A stretch of 64,000 nt of DNA from Haloarcula argentinensis DSM 12282 (GTDB lineage: Archaea > Halobacteriota > Halobacteria > Halobacteriales > Haloarculaceae): assembly GCA_000336895.1 (NCBI GenBank), contig AOLX01000027.1:62001-126000 (forward strand), in the 5' to 3' direction. How positions within the stretch are numbered: position 1 is the first letter of the stretch; every line of letters starts with the position of its first letter. Positions 53,868 to 62,063 of the stretch are shown here, piece by piece. The position numbers were made by a program, and so were the translations under genes. Below the pieces are notes generated by a model, which searched no databases, was not told the DNA's origin, and worked only from the letters and a program-made list of their open reading frames with translations.

Positions 53868-55490
53868 ATGCGGTCGTTTGCCCCACTCGTCTGTTGCGTG
53901 CTCGTCCTCGTAGCGATGGGTCCATATACCGCCACTGGACAGGCGACTTCAGCCGCAACAACACCCAGCTCCGCAGAGCCGTCGATTCACGCGGTGTACC
54001 CGGATCCCATCGCTGGCGGCGACGAAGGAGAGTTCGTTGTCCTCAGCGTCCCCGACGGGACTGACATCGGACAGTATGCTGTCACCGACGGCGATGGAAC
54101 CGTGGGGATTCCGAACACCAGCGCACGCGGGCGCGTCGTTCTCTCGACGGTACCGAACCGGACACGGGAACTTACTGACTGGCCGGTCGTCGGTTTCGAT
54201 GGTCATCTCGCACTGGCAAACGGCGGCGAACGAATCCGGCTACAGCGGGGCAACCGGACTGTCGACGCTGTCCGATACACCGAGGCCGTCGAGGGGGAAC
54301 TCGGCATAGTGAACGGGTCGGTTATTCGCTGGCGGCCGCTGGGTGCAACGGACCGCCCTGTGGTCAGGGCCGCTGGTGGCGAGGTCCGCGCGTTCACGCT
54401 GCCGGATACACCCGCCGCGCCGATTCGGCCGATACGAAACGCGGGTGAGCGGGTATATCTGGCCGGCTACACGCTCTCCTCGGACAGAGTCGCCGATGCC
54501 CTCATTGCTGCTCAGCGCCGGGGCGCGACGGTCCGCATCCTGCTTGAGGGCGAACCGGTCGGGAGCCGCACTGACAGGGAAGCCGCCACGCTCGACCGAC
54601 TGACCGAGGCCGGCGTGTCCGTTCGGGTGTTGACAGGCCCTCGTGCCAGATATCGCTACCATCACGCGAAGTACGCCATCGCTGACGAACGGGCCGTCGT
54701 GCTGACGGAGAACTGGAAGCCCGCCGGCACCGGCGGCAACAGTAGCCGCGGCTGGGGAGTCGTTACGTCACAACCGCGAATCATCGACGGGTTGAACCGG
54801 ACATTCCAGTCCGACATCGGCTGGCAGGATAGCAAGCCATGGGGGGAGTACCGTCAGGGCCGACAGTTCGAGCGGGCCGGACCAGCGACCGGGTCGTATC
54901 CGACTGAGTTCCGGGCTGAATCGGTATCGGTCCAGCGGACGGACCTCCTGATTACTCCGGACAACGCCCAGGGTAGACTCGTCGAGACAATAGACGACGC
55001 GGACGACTCAATCGATGTTATCCAGCCGACGGTCGGGGACTGGAACAGCCCGCTTTTGCGGGCGCTCCGCCGGGCTGCGTCGCGCGGCGTCGAGGTCCGC
55101 TTACTGTTGAGTGACGCGTGGTACGTCCGCGAAGAGAACGAACAGACAGCACAGCGGTTTCGAGAGTGGGCCGACCGCAACGACGCGCCGCTGACGGCGA
55201 AAGTGGCAGACCCCGACGGTCGCTACGAAAAAATCCACGCGAAGGGTGCCGTCGTCGATGACAAGCGGGTCGTCGTCGGCAGTCTCAACTGGAACGAGGC
55301 GGCAGCGACGTCGAATCGCGAGGTCGTACTGGTGTTGCACGGCGGCGATGCGGCCGACTATTTTGGAGCTGTCTTCGACGCTGACTGGGACGGCGGCGGC
55401 TTCGACATGCCGGTCGGGGCACTCGTGGCCCTACTCGGTCTTCTGGTAGTCGCCGGGCTCGCCGCTCGTCGGGTTTCGTTCGAAGCGTAG
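53868..55490 (+). CDS. Secreted phospholipase-D-like protein with lamin-tail domain and C-terminal anchor
   Basis: This 540-residue protein has an N-terminal signal peptide (FAPLVCCVLVLVAMGPYTATG) and a lamin-tail-like beta domain (about 38-125). Two PLD domains follow, with HKD motifs YHHAKYAIAD and IHAKGAVVDD, and a C-terminal transmembrane segment (VGALVALLGLLVVAGLAARR) completes it. It should therefore face the outside of the cell, anchored at the C terminus. PLD-fold enzymes cleave phosphodiesters in lipids or DNA; the substrate is not evident. Confidence 0.88.
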   Translation: MRSFAPLVCCVLVLVAMGPYTATGQATSAATTPSSAEPSIHAVYPDPIAGGDEGEFVVLSVPDGTDIGQYAVTDGDGTVGIPNTSARGRVVLSTVPNRTRELTDWPVVGFDGHLALANGGERIRLQRGNRTVDAVRYTEAVEGELGIVNGSVIRWRPLGATDRPVVRAAGGEVRAFTLPDTPAAPIRPIRNAGERVYLAGYTLSSDRVADALIAAQRRGATVRILLEGEPVGSRTDREAATLDRLTEAGVSVRVLTGPRARYRYHHAKYAIADERAVVLTENWKPAGTGGNSSRGWGVVTSQPRIIDGLNRTFQSDIGWQDSKPWGEYRQGRQFERAGPATGSYPTEFRAESVSVQRTDLLITPDNAQGRLVETIDDADDSIDVIQPTVGDWNSPLLRALRRAASRGVEVRLLLSDAWYVREENEQTAQRFREWADRNDAPLTAKVADPDGRYEKIHAKGAVVDDKRVVVGSLNWNEAAATSNREVVLVLHGGDAADYFGAVFDADWDGGGFDMPVGALVALLGLLVVAGLAARRVSFEA

Positions 55491-55511
55491 AAAACGGATT
55501 GCGTGGCGAGC

Positions 55512-57425
55512 TTACACTTCTTCGGGCAACGCCGTCGAACTCCCGAGCTCCTCGTCGATCTCGGCCTCTGCCATCTTCTCGACGAGGGCGTCGATAACCG
55601 ACTCGCGGCGGCCCTTGACGAACTTGATGGAGCCGACGACGAGGTGGCCGCCGCCGGAGACACCGCCACCGTCGACCTCCTCGGTCAGTTCAGTGACCAT
55701 CCGCGGGATGTCAAGGCGGACGCCGTCGGAGCGCAGGACAGCGAAGTCCGGGCCATAGCCGATGGTGATGACGGGGTCGCCAGTTTCCGCTACCTTCCGG
55801 TCGTGGATTTCGCCGGTCGTCTTCCCCGGTGCAGGGTAGGTGAAGCGGTGGGCGTGGTTCTCCACGTCGATCGTGTAGAGGTGGGCGCCGTTGTCGAGGC
55901 GCTCGTGCTCGACGTGGCTCATGGCGGCGTCGAGTTGATCCTCGACATCGCGTTCTGCCCGCTCGGCGAGGAAGTCGACGACCTCCCCGTGGCGGTCCCG
56001 GTCGTCACAGTCGACGTTCAGCACGTCGGTGATGAGCTGTTCACCGGAGTTGTAGCGCAGCCAGTGGGTCGCGTAGTCGAGCGCTTCGCCGATGTCGCGC
56101 AGATCGTTCTCGTCGTAGCCCTTCTCGCTTGCGAGGTCGATGTAGTCCCGCATCGCCTCGGCCTCGGAGCGGTCAGACAGGCCTGCGACCGCGGGAACGT
56201 GCTGAAGGTCCGCAGTGATGTCGGGGTCGATCATCCGGGCGAGTTCGACACACAGCATCCCCGTGGTGATGCGGTAGTCCTCGTCGTGGAGGTAGGGGTT
56301 GACGTGCTGCTCGATGAGCGGCTCGACAGCTTCGGGGTCCGGGTGGTGGTGGTCGACGACGACGACCGGGATGTCGTAGTGCCGGAGGTTTCGGTAGGCC
56401 GGCGTGTCCTCCTCGGTCGAGCCGTTGTCGAGCATCAGCAGCATCGGAAGCTTCTGTCCGTGGCGGGTCCGGTCCTCCAGTGCGAAGTTGAGATCCCGGG
56501 TTACGTCCTCCATCTCGTAGTAGGGGGCCTTGCTCGGCAGGCGCTTGAGGAGGTGCTGGGGCGCGCTGGCGTCCTCGTACTGGGAGGCGATGAATGACTC
56601 CAGCGCGACCTGCAGTGGGACGCTCGCACAGAGCCCGTCGCCGTCGGCGTGGTGACGCATCCGGATCGGCCGGCCCGAAAGTACCGTCTTTCGGAGTTCT
56701 GTCGCGACTTCGCGGAGGTCGTCCCACAGTTTCTCGAAGGCGGGCCACTCGACCAGCGGCTCGACATCGGCCGGTTCAGCGGCCTCGGCCAGCGCCGCGT
56801 CGAGGTCGCTCTGGACGTCGTCGGCTGCCTCGCCGTCGAGGACGGTCAGCGATTCGGCCTCGACCTGCAGACCGTCGTCGCGCTCCTCGGCACGTCCGGA
56901 GACGCGAACGATGTCATCGATCTCAACGTCGGGGTGCGCCCGGACGCCGGCCTCCTCGAAGGCGGCACACGGGACAATACCGGTCTCGTCGCGGACCTGG
57001 AACACGGTAGGGCCGCCGGTCTGTTTGATCTGGACGACCTGCCCCTCGATGATAACCGTCTCACCGGTAGCGGCGGCGAGGTCGGTTACGGTGGTCGCGT
57101 TGCCGTGGACAACGTGCTGTTCATCGTAGTCGGCGACCTGCACTTCCTCGAAGCTCAGGTCGCCATCGGGACGGATCTCGCCGAGTTCGACGATGAGGTC
57201 GTCGCCCACGTCGTACTGGCCCAGGAGATTAGAGTCGTGGACGAGCCCGGAGACAGCATCGGAGAGATCGACGAACACGCCGTATTCGACGGTGCCGTTG
57301 ACAGTTGCGTGGTACAGTGCGCCTTCTTCGAGATCATCGGACGTACATTGGTCCGCAAGATCGTAGACGATGGTCCCGCCGTCGGGGACCGTCGCACCGT
57401 CACCGGTGCCAGTTGGCGAAGACAT
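55512..57425 (-). CDS. DHH-family phosphoesterase with S1 and OB domains (RecJ-like)
   Basis: This is a 637-residue protein. An S1 domain (about 34-95, ALYHATVNGTVEYGVFVDLSDAVSGLVH) is followed by a second OB fold (about 120-195, VIIEGQVVQIKQTGGPTVFQVRDETGIV). The DHH phosphoesterase core has HHADGDG (258-264), LDNGS (331-335) and VVDHHHPD (355-362). A DHHA1 domain with GGGVSGGGH closes the protein. This architecture matches the archaeal RecJ-like/GAN nuclease group, which works in replication, repair or RNA decay. It is convergent with the PLD gene. Confidence 0.9.
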   Translation of the reverse strand: MSSPTGTGDGATVPDGGTIVYDLADQCTSDDLEEGALYHATVNGTVEYGVFVDLSDAVSGLVHDSNLLGQYDVGDDLIVELGEIRPDGDLSFEEVQVADYDEQHVVHGNATTVTDLAAATGETVIIEGQVVQIKQTGGPTVFQVRDETGIVPCAAFEEAGVRAHPDVEIDDIVRVSGRAEERDDGLQVEAESLTVLDGEAADDVQSDLDAALAEAAEPADVEPLVEWPAFEKLWDDLREVATELRKTVLSGRPIRMRHHADGDGLCASVPLQVALESFIASQYEDASAPQHLLKRLPSKAPYYEMEDVTRDLNFALEDRTRHGQKLPMLLMLDNGSTEEDTPAYRNLRHYDIPVVVVDHHHPDPEAVEPLIEQHVNPYLHDEDYRITTGMLCVELARMIDPDITADLQHVPAVAGLSDRSEAEAMRDYIDLASEKGYDENDLRDIGEALDYATHWLRYNSGEQLITDVLNVDCDDRDRHGEVVDFLAERAERDVEDQLDAAMSHVEHERLDNGAHLYTIDVENHAHRFTYPAPGKTTGEIHDRKVAETGDPVITIGYGPDFAVLRSDGVRLDIPRMVTELTEEVDGGGVSGGGHLVVGSIKFVKGRRESVIDALVEKMAEAEIDEELGSSTALPEEV

Positions 57426-57519
57426 TTGTCAATCCTTCGGTGCTCCCCCGTTTGTACTCTTCGGAATCCGCGGAGGGACGAACACAACGCGTAAAAAGCG
57501 CCCGACCCGACTGCGTGGT

Positions 57520-58017
57520 ATGGGGTTGTTCCGAACGAGCGGGATACTCGGCATCGCGGAGTCCGCACTCGAGTTCGCGCTCGCAGCCTCCGAGGAGGCC
57601 CATCCCAACGAGTACATGGGCTTTCTCCGGGGCGATGACGCCAGTAAGCTCGGGCTTGACGACGACGGCACAGTGCTGACCGACGTCTTGGTCATTCCGG
57701 GAACGGAGTCGAACCCGGTCAGCGCGACCGTCAAGACGAGCATGGTTCCAAACGACATGCGAGCGGCGGGGTCGATTCACTCCCACCCGAACGGCGTCCT
57801 CAAGCCGAGCGACGCCGACCTCGCCACGTTCGGTCGCGGCGACGTCCACATTATCGTCGGCTATCCGTACGGCCGCGACGACTGGAAGGCCTTCGACAGC
57901 GAGGGGACAGAGGTCGACCTTCCGGTACTCGACGTGGAGCCGCCGGAGGAGTCCTTCTTCGATTTCGACCAGGCCGACATCGACGCCGAGCTCCGCGAGG
58001 AGGAGTTCGATCAGTGA
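57520..58017 (+). CDS. JAMM/Mov34 metalloprotease-like protein (possible desampylase)
   Basis: This 165-residue protein has a complete JAMM motif: Glu31 (NEYMGFL) and [14 protein letters not shown] with His87, His89, Ser97 and Asp100. In Haloferax volcanii HvJAMM1 of this family removes ubiquitin-like SAMP proteins from targets; a similar role is likely but unproven. Its stop overlaps the GTG start of ribL by four bases, so the two are translationally coupled. Confidence 0.87.
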   Translation: MGLFRTSGILGIAESALEFALAASEEAHPNEYMGFLRGDDASKLGLDDDGTVLTDVLVIPGTESNPVSATVKTSMVPNDMRAAGSIHSHPNGVLKPSDADLATFGRGDVHIIVGYPYGRDDWKAFDSEGTEVDLPVLDVEPPEESFFDFDQADIDAELREEEFDQ

Positions 58018-58442
58018 CCCGCGTCGTCGCACAGGGGACCTTCGACATCCTGCACCCGGGCCACGTCCACTACCTGCAGGACGCCGCCGACATGGGCGAC
58101 GAACTGCACGTCATCGTCGCCCGCTCGGTCAACGTCACGCACAAGGAGCCGCCGGTCGTCCCGGACGAGCAACGCCGGGAGATGGTCGCCGCGCTCAAAC
58201 CGGTCGACGAGGCGCACCTGGGCCATCCGGAGGATATTTTCGTCCCCATCGAGCGCATCGAACCGGACATCATCGCGCTTGGCTACGACCAGCATCACGA
58301 CGACGAGCAACTCGAAGCGGCGCTGTCCGCCCGGGGTATCGACTGTGACATCCGCCGGGCCAGCCCGTTAGAAGCCGAATCGGCTGACCGACTCCTATCG
58401 ACCGGTCGTATTATCGACCGGATTCTCGACGAGCGTTGCTAA
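58014..58442 (+). CDS. ribL: FAD synthase RibL (archaeal FMN adenylyltransferase)
   Basis: This 142-residue nucleotidyltransferase has the HxGH motif in [14 protein letters not shown] and an archaeal RibL-like core ([23 protein letters not shown]). Archaeal RibL makes FAD from FMN and CTP or ATP. It begins with GTG overlapping the JAMM gene stop (GTGA). A riboflavin-synthesis gene, ribH, lies 3 kb away but on the other strand. Confidence 0.9.
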   Translation: MTRVVAQGTFDILHPGHVHYLQDAADMGDELHVIVARSVNVTHKEPPVVPDEQRREMVAALKPVDEAHLGHPEDIFVPIERIEPDIIALGYDQHHDDEQLEAALSARGIDCDIRRASPLEAESADRLLSTGRIIDRILDERC

Positions 58443-58515
58443 CTCGGTACCGCGGTTTATACACTCATATCAGTAGCTTAGCAAAATTATTTTACAATGC
58501 TACGTCTCTAATGTA

Positions 58516-58533
58516 ATCAACAGTTGTGTTGAT
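58516..58533. promoter_or_regulatory. 7-bp inverted repeat immediately before a membrane-protein gene
   Basis: ATCAACA and TGTTGAT flank a four-base centre (GTTG), ending three bases before the ATG at 58537. It could be an operator covering the transcription start or a hairpin at the ribosome entry point. The surrounding 90 bases are AT-rich. Confidence 0.4.
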
Positions 58534-58536
58534 ACG

Positions 58537-59247
58537 ATGGGGATGGTTACAGTCAACGACGTCGATTCGCTGTCGTACCGCGCTGTCGAAGTACTGCTGC
58601 TCTTGCCGACCCTCCTGTTTGGGTTTCTCGGGCTTGGGGTGATCCTCGTCGGGCTAGGGGGCGAGAGCGTGGGCGATGGTCCACTCGGAATGGCTAGCAT
58701 CTTCGGGACGTTCGGCGTCTGGTATATCGGCGGCATTGTTGTCGCACTGATATCGTGGCTTGTAACCCCAATTGTCCTCTATTTCGACACCAAGAAGATA
58801 CGAGATGCGGACGTGGACTGGGACCCGAATCCGGTCCTGTACGCGGTCGGCGGCTTCTTCCTTGGCTACTTGATGAAGCTTCACCACCTGTATCATCGCC
58901 ATCAGTATGTCGTCGACTGGGTGGACCGGGACTGGTGGTGGACGGTTGTCGCTGTCGGAACCGTGCTGCCGCCTGTCTGTATCGCTCTCGGGGCCACGCT
59001 TGTTTCGAGCGGAAGCCTCGGCATCGGATTTGTTTTGGTTGGTGTCGGCATTCTCACAGCGGTGCCGTTCTCTGTCGCCATCTACCGCGACGCGACCTAC
59101 GTCCGTCTTCAGTCCGGGGCCTGGCAGCCCAATCCAGGGAACTACGTCAATCTCGGCGTCTTTTTCCTGCTTCTCGGGCCAATAGTGTACCCCATAATCG
59201 GCTGCTACTACCTGTTCCGTCGCCATCGGGCTATCGGGACGCTGTAA
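58537..59247 (+). CDS. Multi-helix membrane protein, unknown
   Basis: This 236-residue protein has about six hydrophobic segments. A notable conserved-looking motif is KLHHLYHRHQYVVDWVDRDWWW. I know similar haloarchaeal membrane proteins only as hypothetical. Base composition is lower in GC than the neighbours. The start is ATG 58537 or the second ATG (58543). Confidence 0.65.
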   Translation: MGMVTVNDVDSLSYRAVEVLLLLPTLLFGFLGLGVILVGLGGESVGDGPLGMASIFGTFGVWYIGGIVVALISWLVTPIVLYFDTKKIRDADVDWDPNPVLYAVGGFFLGYLMKLHHLYHRHQYVVDWVDRDWWWTVVAVGTVLPPVCIALGATLVSSGSLGIGFVLVGVGILTAVPFSVAIYRDATYVRLQSGAWQPNPGNYVNLGVFFLLLGPIVYPIIGCYYLFRRHRAIGTL

Positions 59248-59346
59248 TCGGTGCTTCGGCTATCCTGCTTCCGATCCGAGAGACGCTCCTGCTGCTGATT
59301 GACCACGTAAGGCGAGTGGGTCCCGGTTCCAGTCTTTCCGCAATTT

Positions 59347-59775
59347 TCATTCTACAACAGTCACTCTCGCCTCGGAGACGACACGCTCATCGGTACTGTC
59401 GATGCCGGCCTCAACCGCCAGCGCGTACTCACTGGGTGACGCGTCGTCCGGAACGGCCACGGTCAGGTTGCCAGTAACCGAATCAGCAACAGGGTCCCAG
59501 ACGAGTTCTGGCGGATAGGACTCCCGTACGGCGGTCGGTTCCGGTTCGAAACCCTCGTGTGTCACCTGCCAGTTTTCGGGGATTTCGGCCAGCTGCCAAG
59601 TCAGGACGCCGACCGACGAGGCCTGCACCTCGATTCTCGCCGTCCCGCCGGGCGCGGCGGTTGCGTCTGCGGTTTCGATGGTGAGTCCGCTGTCCGAACC
59701 GCCGCCAGGAGCCCCACAGCCGGCCAGATAGAGCGTCCCGACCGAGAGAGCGAGCATCGTTCTCCGGGTTCGCAT
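59347..59775 (-). CDS. Small predicted lipoprotein
   Basis: This 142-residue protein begins MRTRRTMLALSVGTLYLAGCGAP; LAGC is a lipobox and the twin-arginine pair before the hydrophobic stretch suggests Tat export, common in haloarchaea. The rest is beta-rich, resembling an Ig-like fold (LTIETADATAAPGGTARIEVQASS). Function unknown. Confidence 0.75.
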   Translation of the reverse strand: MRTRRTMLALSVGTLYLAGCGAPGGGSDSGLTIETADATAAPGGTARIEVQASSVGVLTWQLAEIPENWQVTHEGFEPEPTAVRESYPPELVWDPVADSVTGNLTVAVPDDASPSEYALAVEAGIDSTDERVVSEARVTVVE

Positions 59776-60005
59776 ACCGGCTGTTCCAGCGGCCGGGGGA
59801 AAACGGTTCGCACGGAACTGCTCGAACCTGTGTCGCGTTCGGATGGCGGCGCTGTTCGCAGTGGCGTCAATCGAGGAATCACTAGCCGGGAAAGCTGTAC
59901 ATCCGTGTTACTTCACCACGGATATGTCTAAAAGGCGATCATGAATACCAGAGTCTGGAATGTAGCGGTCAGATGATTGTCCCGCCGCTCGGAGGATAAA
60001 CTGCC
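59776..60005. other. Intergenic region before the orphan atpK gene
   Basis: No gene is evident in these 230 bases. A Shine-Dalgarno-like GGAGG at 59991-59995 lies ten bases before the atpK ATG at 60006. AT-rich sequence near 59926-59945 may contain its promoter. Confidence 0.45.
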
Positions 60006-60272
60006 ATGCCAGGCACCGTAACCACGGTCATGTTACAGACGGGTGGTCCCGCGATATCCGCCGAGGCAGCCAGCTATCTCGCCGGGGGACTCGCAGCCCT
60101 CGCCGTCGGGTTAGCGGCGCTGGGCTCCGGGTTCGCCGAGCGTGGTATCGGCGCGGCGGCTGTCGGGGCCATCGCCGAGGACCCCGATATGTTCGGCCGA
60201 GGACTCATCCTCACCGTGCTGCCCGAGACGCTTGTCATCCTCACGCTGGTGACGGTGTTCGTCGTAACGTAG
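60006..60272 (+). CDS. atpK: A-type ATP synthase K (c) subunit-like proteolipid, orphan copy
   Basis: This 88-residue, two-helix membrane protein resembles the rotor-ring subunit of the archaeal ATP synthase. Helix 1 contains GLAALAVGLAALGSGFAERGIGAAAVGAIAEDP and helix 2 GRGLILTVLPETLVILTLVTVFVV, with the ion-binding glutamate Glu74 in the usual LPET context. In haloarchaea atpK normally sits within the atpHIKECFABD operon. Here no other atp gene is near. A Shine-Dalgarno run precedes the start, unlike most leaderless genes nearby. Confidence 0.85.
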   Translation: MPGTVTTVMLQTGGPAISAEAASYLAGGLAALAVGLAALGSGFAERGIGAAAVGAIAEDPDMFGRGLILTVLPETLVILTLVTVFVVT

Positions 60273-60364
60273 CAAAACAGCCAACCTAACGGTCGACCCA
60301 CTTTTTCAGTGGCTCGGGCGGTTTTGATACTGAACGTCGACGAGGGTAAGACGCGACGGGCCGC

Positions 60365-61525
60365 TTAGATGAGGTCCGCCTCGGCCAGTCGGTCGACGGC
60401 TTCCTGCAGTCGCTCCTTGCTGTTGGCGTAGGAGATGCGGGCGTAGCCGGGGGTCCCGAACGCGGTTCCGGGGACGGTGGCGACCTGAGCCTCGGAGATA
60501 GCCTGGTCACACCACTCGGTATCGTCGCCATCCGGCGCGATTTCGGGCATCATGTAGAACGCGCCCTGTGGTTCGGGGACGTGAACGCCGTGGTCCTCGA
60601 ACAGGCCCATGAGGAACTCGCGGCGCTCGGCGAAGGCCTGGCGCATCTCCTCGACGGCGTCGTCCGTGTTCGTGATGGCCTCGACGCCAGCGTGCTGGAC
60701 GAAGTTCACGGCACACGAGACCGAGTGGGAGTGGACCTTGCCGGCCTGTGAGACGAGTTCTTCCGGAGCCGCGAAGTACCCCAGCCGCCAGCCGGTCATC
60801 GAGTACGCCTTCGAGAAGCCGTTCAGCGTGATGGTCCGGTCTTCCATGCCTTCGAGCGTGCCAAGCGAGACGGCTTCGACGCCATCGTAGGTAATCTCCT
60901 TGTAAATCTCGTCGGAGATCACCGTGATGTCGTGCTCGACGGCGAGGTCACGGACGCCCTCCATCGCCTCGCGAGAGTACACCGCTCCGTGGGGGTTACC
61001 CGGGGAGTTGACGACGAGCAGTTCCGTCTCGTCGGAGACGGCGTCGGCGAGGTCGTCAAGCGCGCCTTCGAGCTGGAAGTCGTGGGCGGCAGTGTCGACG
61101 CGGGTCAGCGTCCCGCCGGCGAGTTTCGCCATCGCCTCGTAGGACACCCAGGCCGGGTCGAGCAGGGCGACCTCGTCGCCGTCGTCGATGATGGTCTGGA
61201 AGATCTCGTACAGCGCCTGCTTACCGCCCGGCGTGACGATGAGGTTGTCCGGGCCGTACTGGGTGAGGCCGTCGTCGTGAAGCTTGTCGGCGATGGCCTC
61301 CTTCAGTTCGGGGATCCCGTTGGAGGACGTGTAGCCGGTGTGGCCGGCGTCGAGTGCGTCCTTGGCGGCGTCTTTGATGTTTTCGGGCGTATCGAAGTCG
61401 GGTTCGCCGACGCTGAGGTCGACGACGTCTTTCCCCTCGGCTTCGAGTTCTGCGGCCTTGTTGCTGATCGCGAGGGTCGCGCTCGGTTCTACACGTTCGA
61501 CGCGGGAAGCGAAGTCCATAGTCAT
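60365..61525 (-). CDS. aspC: Aspartate/aromatic aminotransferase family (class I PLP enzyme)
   Basis: This 386-residue aminotransferase has the PLP lysine Lys239 in LNGFSKAYSMTGWRLGY, Asp205 in VISDEIYKEI, the substrate/cofactor motif NSPGNPHG and GEPDFDTPENI at the N terminus. It is of the type that interconverts aspartate or aromatic amino acids with their keto acids; exact specificity is not settled. Its start codon overlaps the ribH stop (ATGA at 61522-61525), so they form a two-gene operon. Confidence 0.92.
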   Translation of the reverse strand: MTMDFASRVERVEPSATLAISNKAAELEAEGKDVVDLSVGEPDFDTPENIKDAAKDALDAGHTGYTSSNGIPELKEAIADKLHDDGLTQYGPDNLIVTPGGKQALYEIFQTIIDDGDEVALLDPAWVSYEAMAKLAGGTLTRVDTAAHDFQLEGALDDLADAVSDETELLVVNSPGNPHGAVYSREAMEGVRDLAVEHDITVISDEIYKEITYDGVEAVSLGTLEGMEDRTITLNGFSKAYSMTGWRLGYFAAPEELVSQAGKVHSHSVSCAVNFVQHAGVEAITNTDDAVEEMRQAFAERREFLMGLFEDHGVHVPEPQGAFYMMPEIAPDGDDTEWCDQAISEAQVATVPGTAFGTPGYARISYANSKERLQEAVDRLAEADLI

Positions 61526-61935
61526 TGTTCGAGTTCGGTGGCGAGTTCGATTGCACTCCGGACGGCCGAGGCCCCCTTGTCAGTTCGGGCCTCGGCCTCC
61601 GCTTGGCTCATGCCCGGGCCGATAATGCCCAGCGTGACGGGGGTGTCGCGGTCGAGAGACACGTCGGTCAGCCCCTGCGCGGCGGCGTTGCCGATGACCT
61701 GGTCGTGGTCAGTGTCGCCGCTGATGATCGCGCCGAGGACGGCCACAGCGTCGACATCCGACCGGCGCGCGAGCCGGTCAGCTGCCAGGGGCGTGTCGTA
61801 GGCCCCCGGGACGTCAACCGATGCGACAATCTCGGCATCGTTGTCGGCAGCGGCCTCGTGAGCCCCGTGCTCCATCTCCTCGATAACGGCCCCATGTTTA
61901 TCATACTGAGCGACAACCAGCCCGAGTTGCACCAT
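61522..61935 (-). CDS. ribH: 6,7-dimethyl-8-ribityllumazine synthase
   Basis: This 137-residue enzyme makes the lumazine precursor of riboflavin. The active-site histidine is His77 in the LGAIISGDTDHDQVIGNAAAQGL segment, and VPGAYDTPLAA is the substrate-binding loop. Its length matches archaeal RibH. Translation is coupled to the following aminotransferase. Confidence 0.92.
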   Translation of the reverse strand: MVQLGLVVAQYDKHGAVIEEMEHGAHEAAADNDAEIVASVDVPGAYDTPLAADRLARRSDVDAVAVLGAIISGDTDHDQVIGNAAAQGLTDVSLDRDTPVTLGIIGPGMSQAEAEARTDKGASAVRSAIELATELEQ

Positions 61936-62063
61936 ACCTGACTCCCGGGCAGGGGCGACTAAAGAACTACCGTTCCGTGCCTGTGTGGCCGCAGGTCGAC
62001 TGTGCCGGTATCGTCGGCGGACGGGTAGCTTAAAAACCTGTTATAGAAACCAGAAGGATTCTA

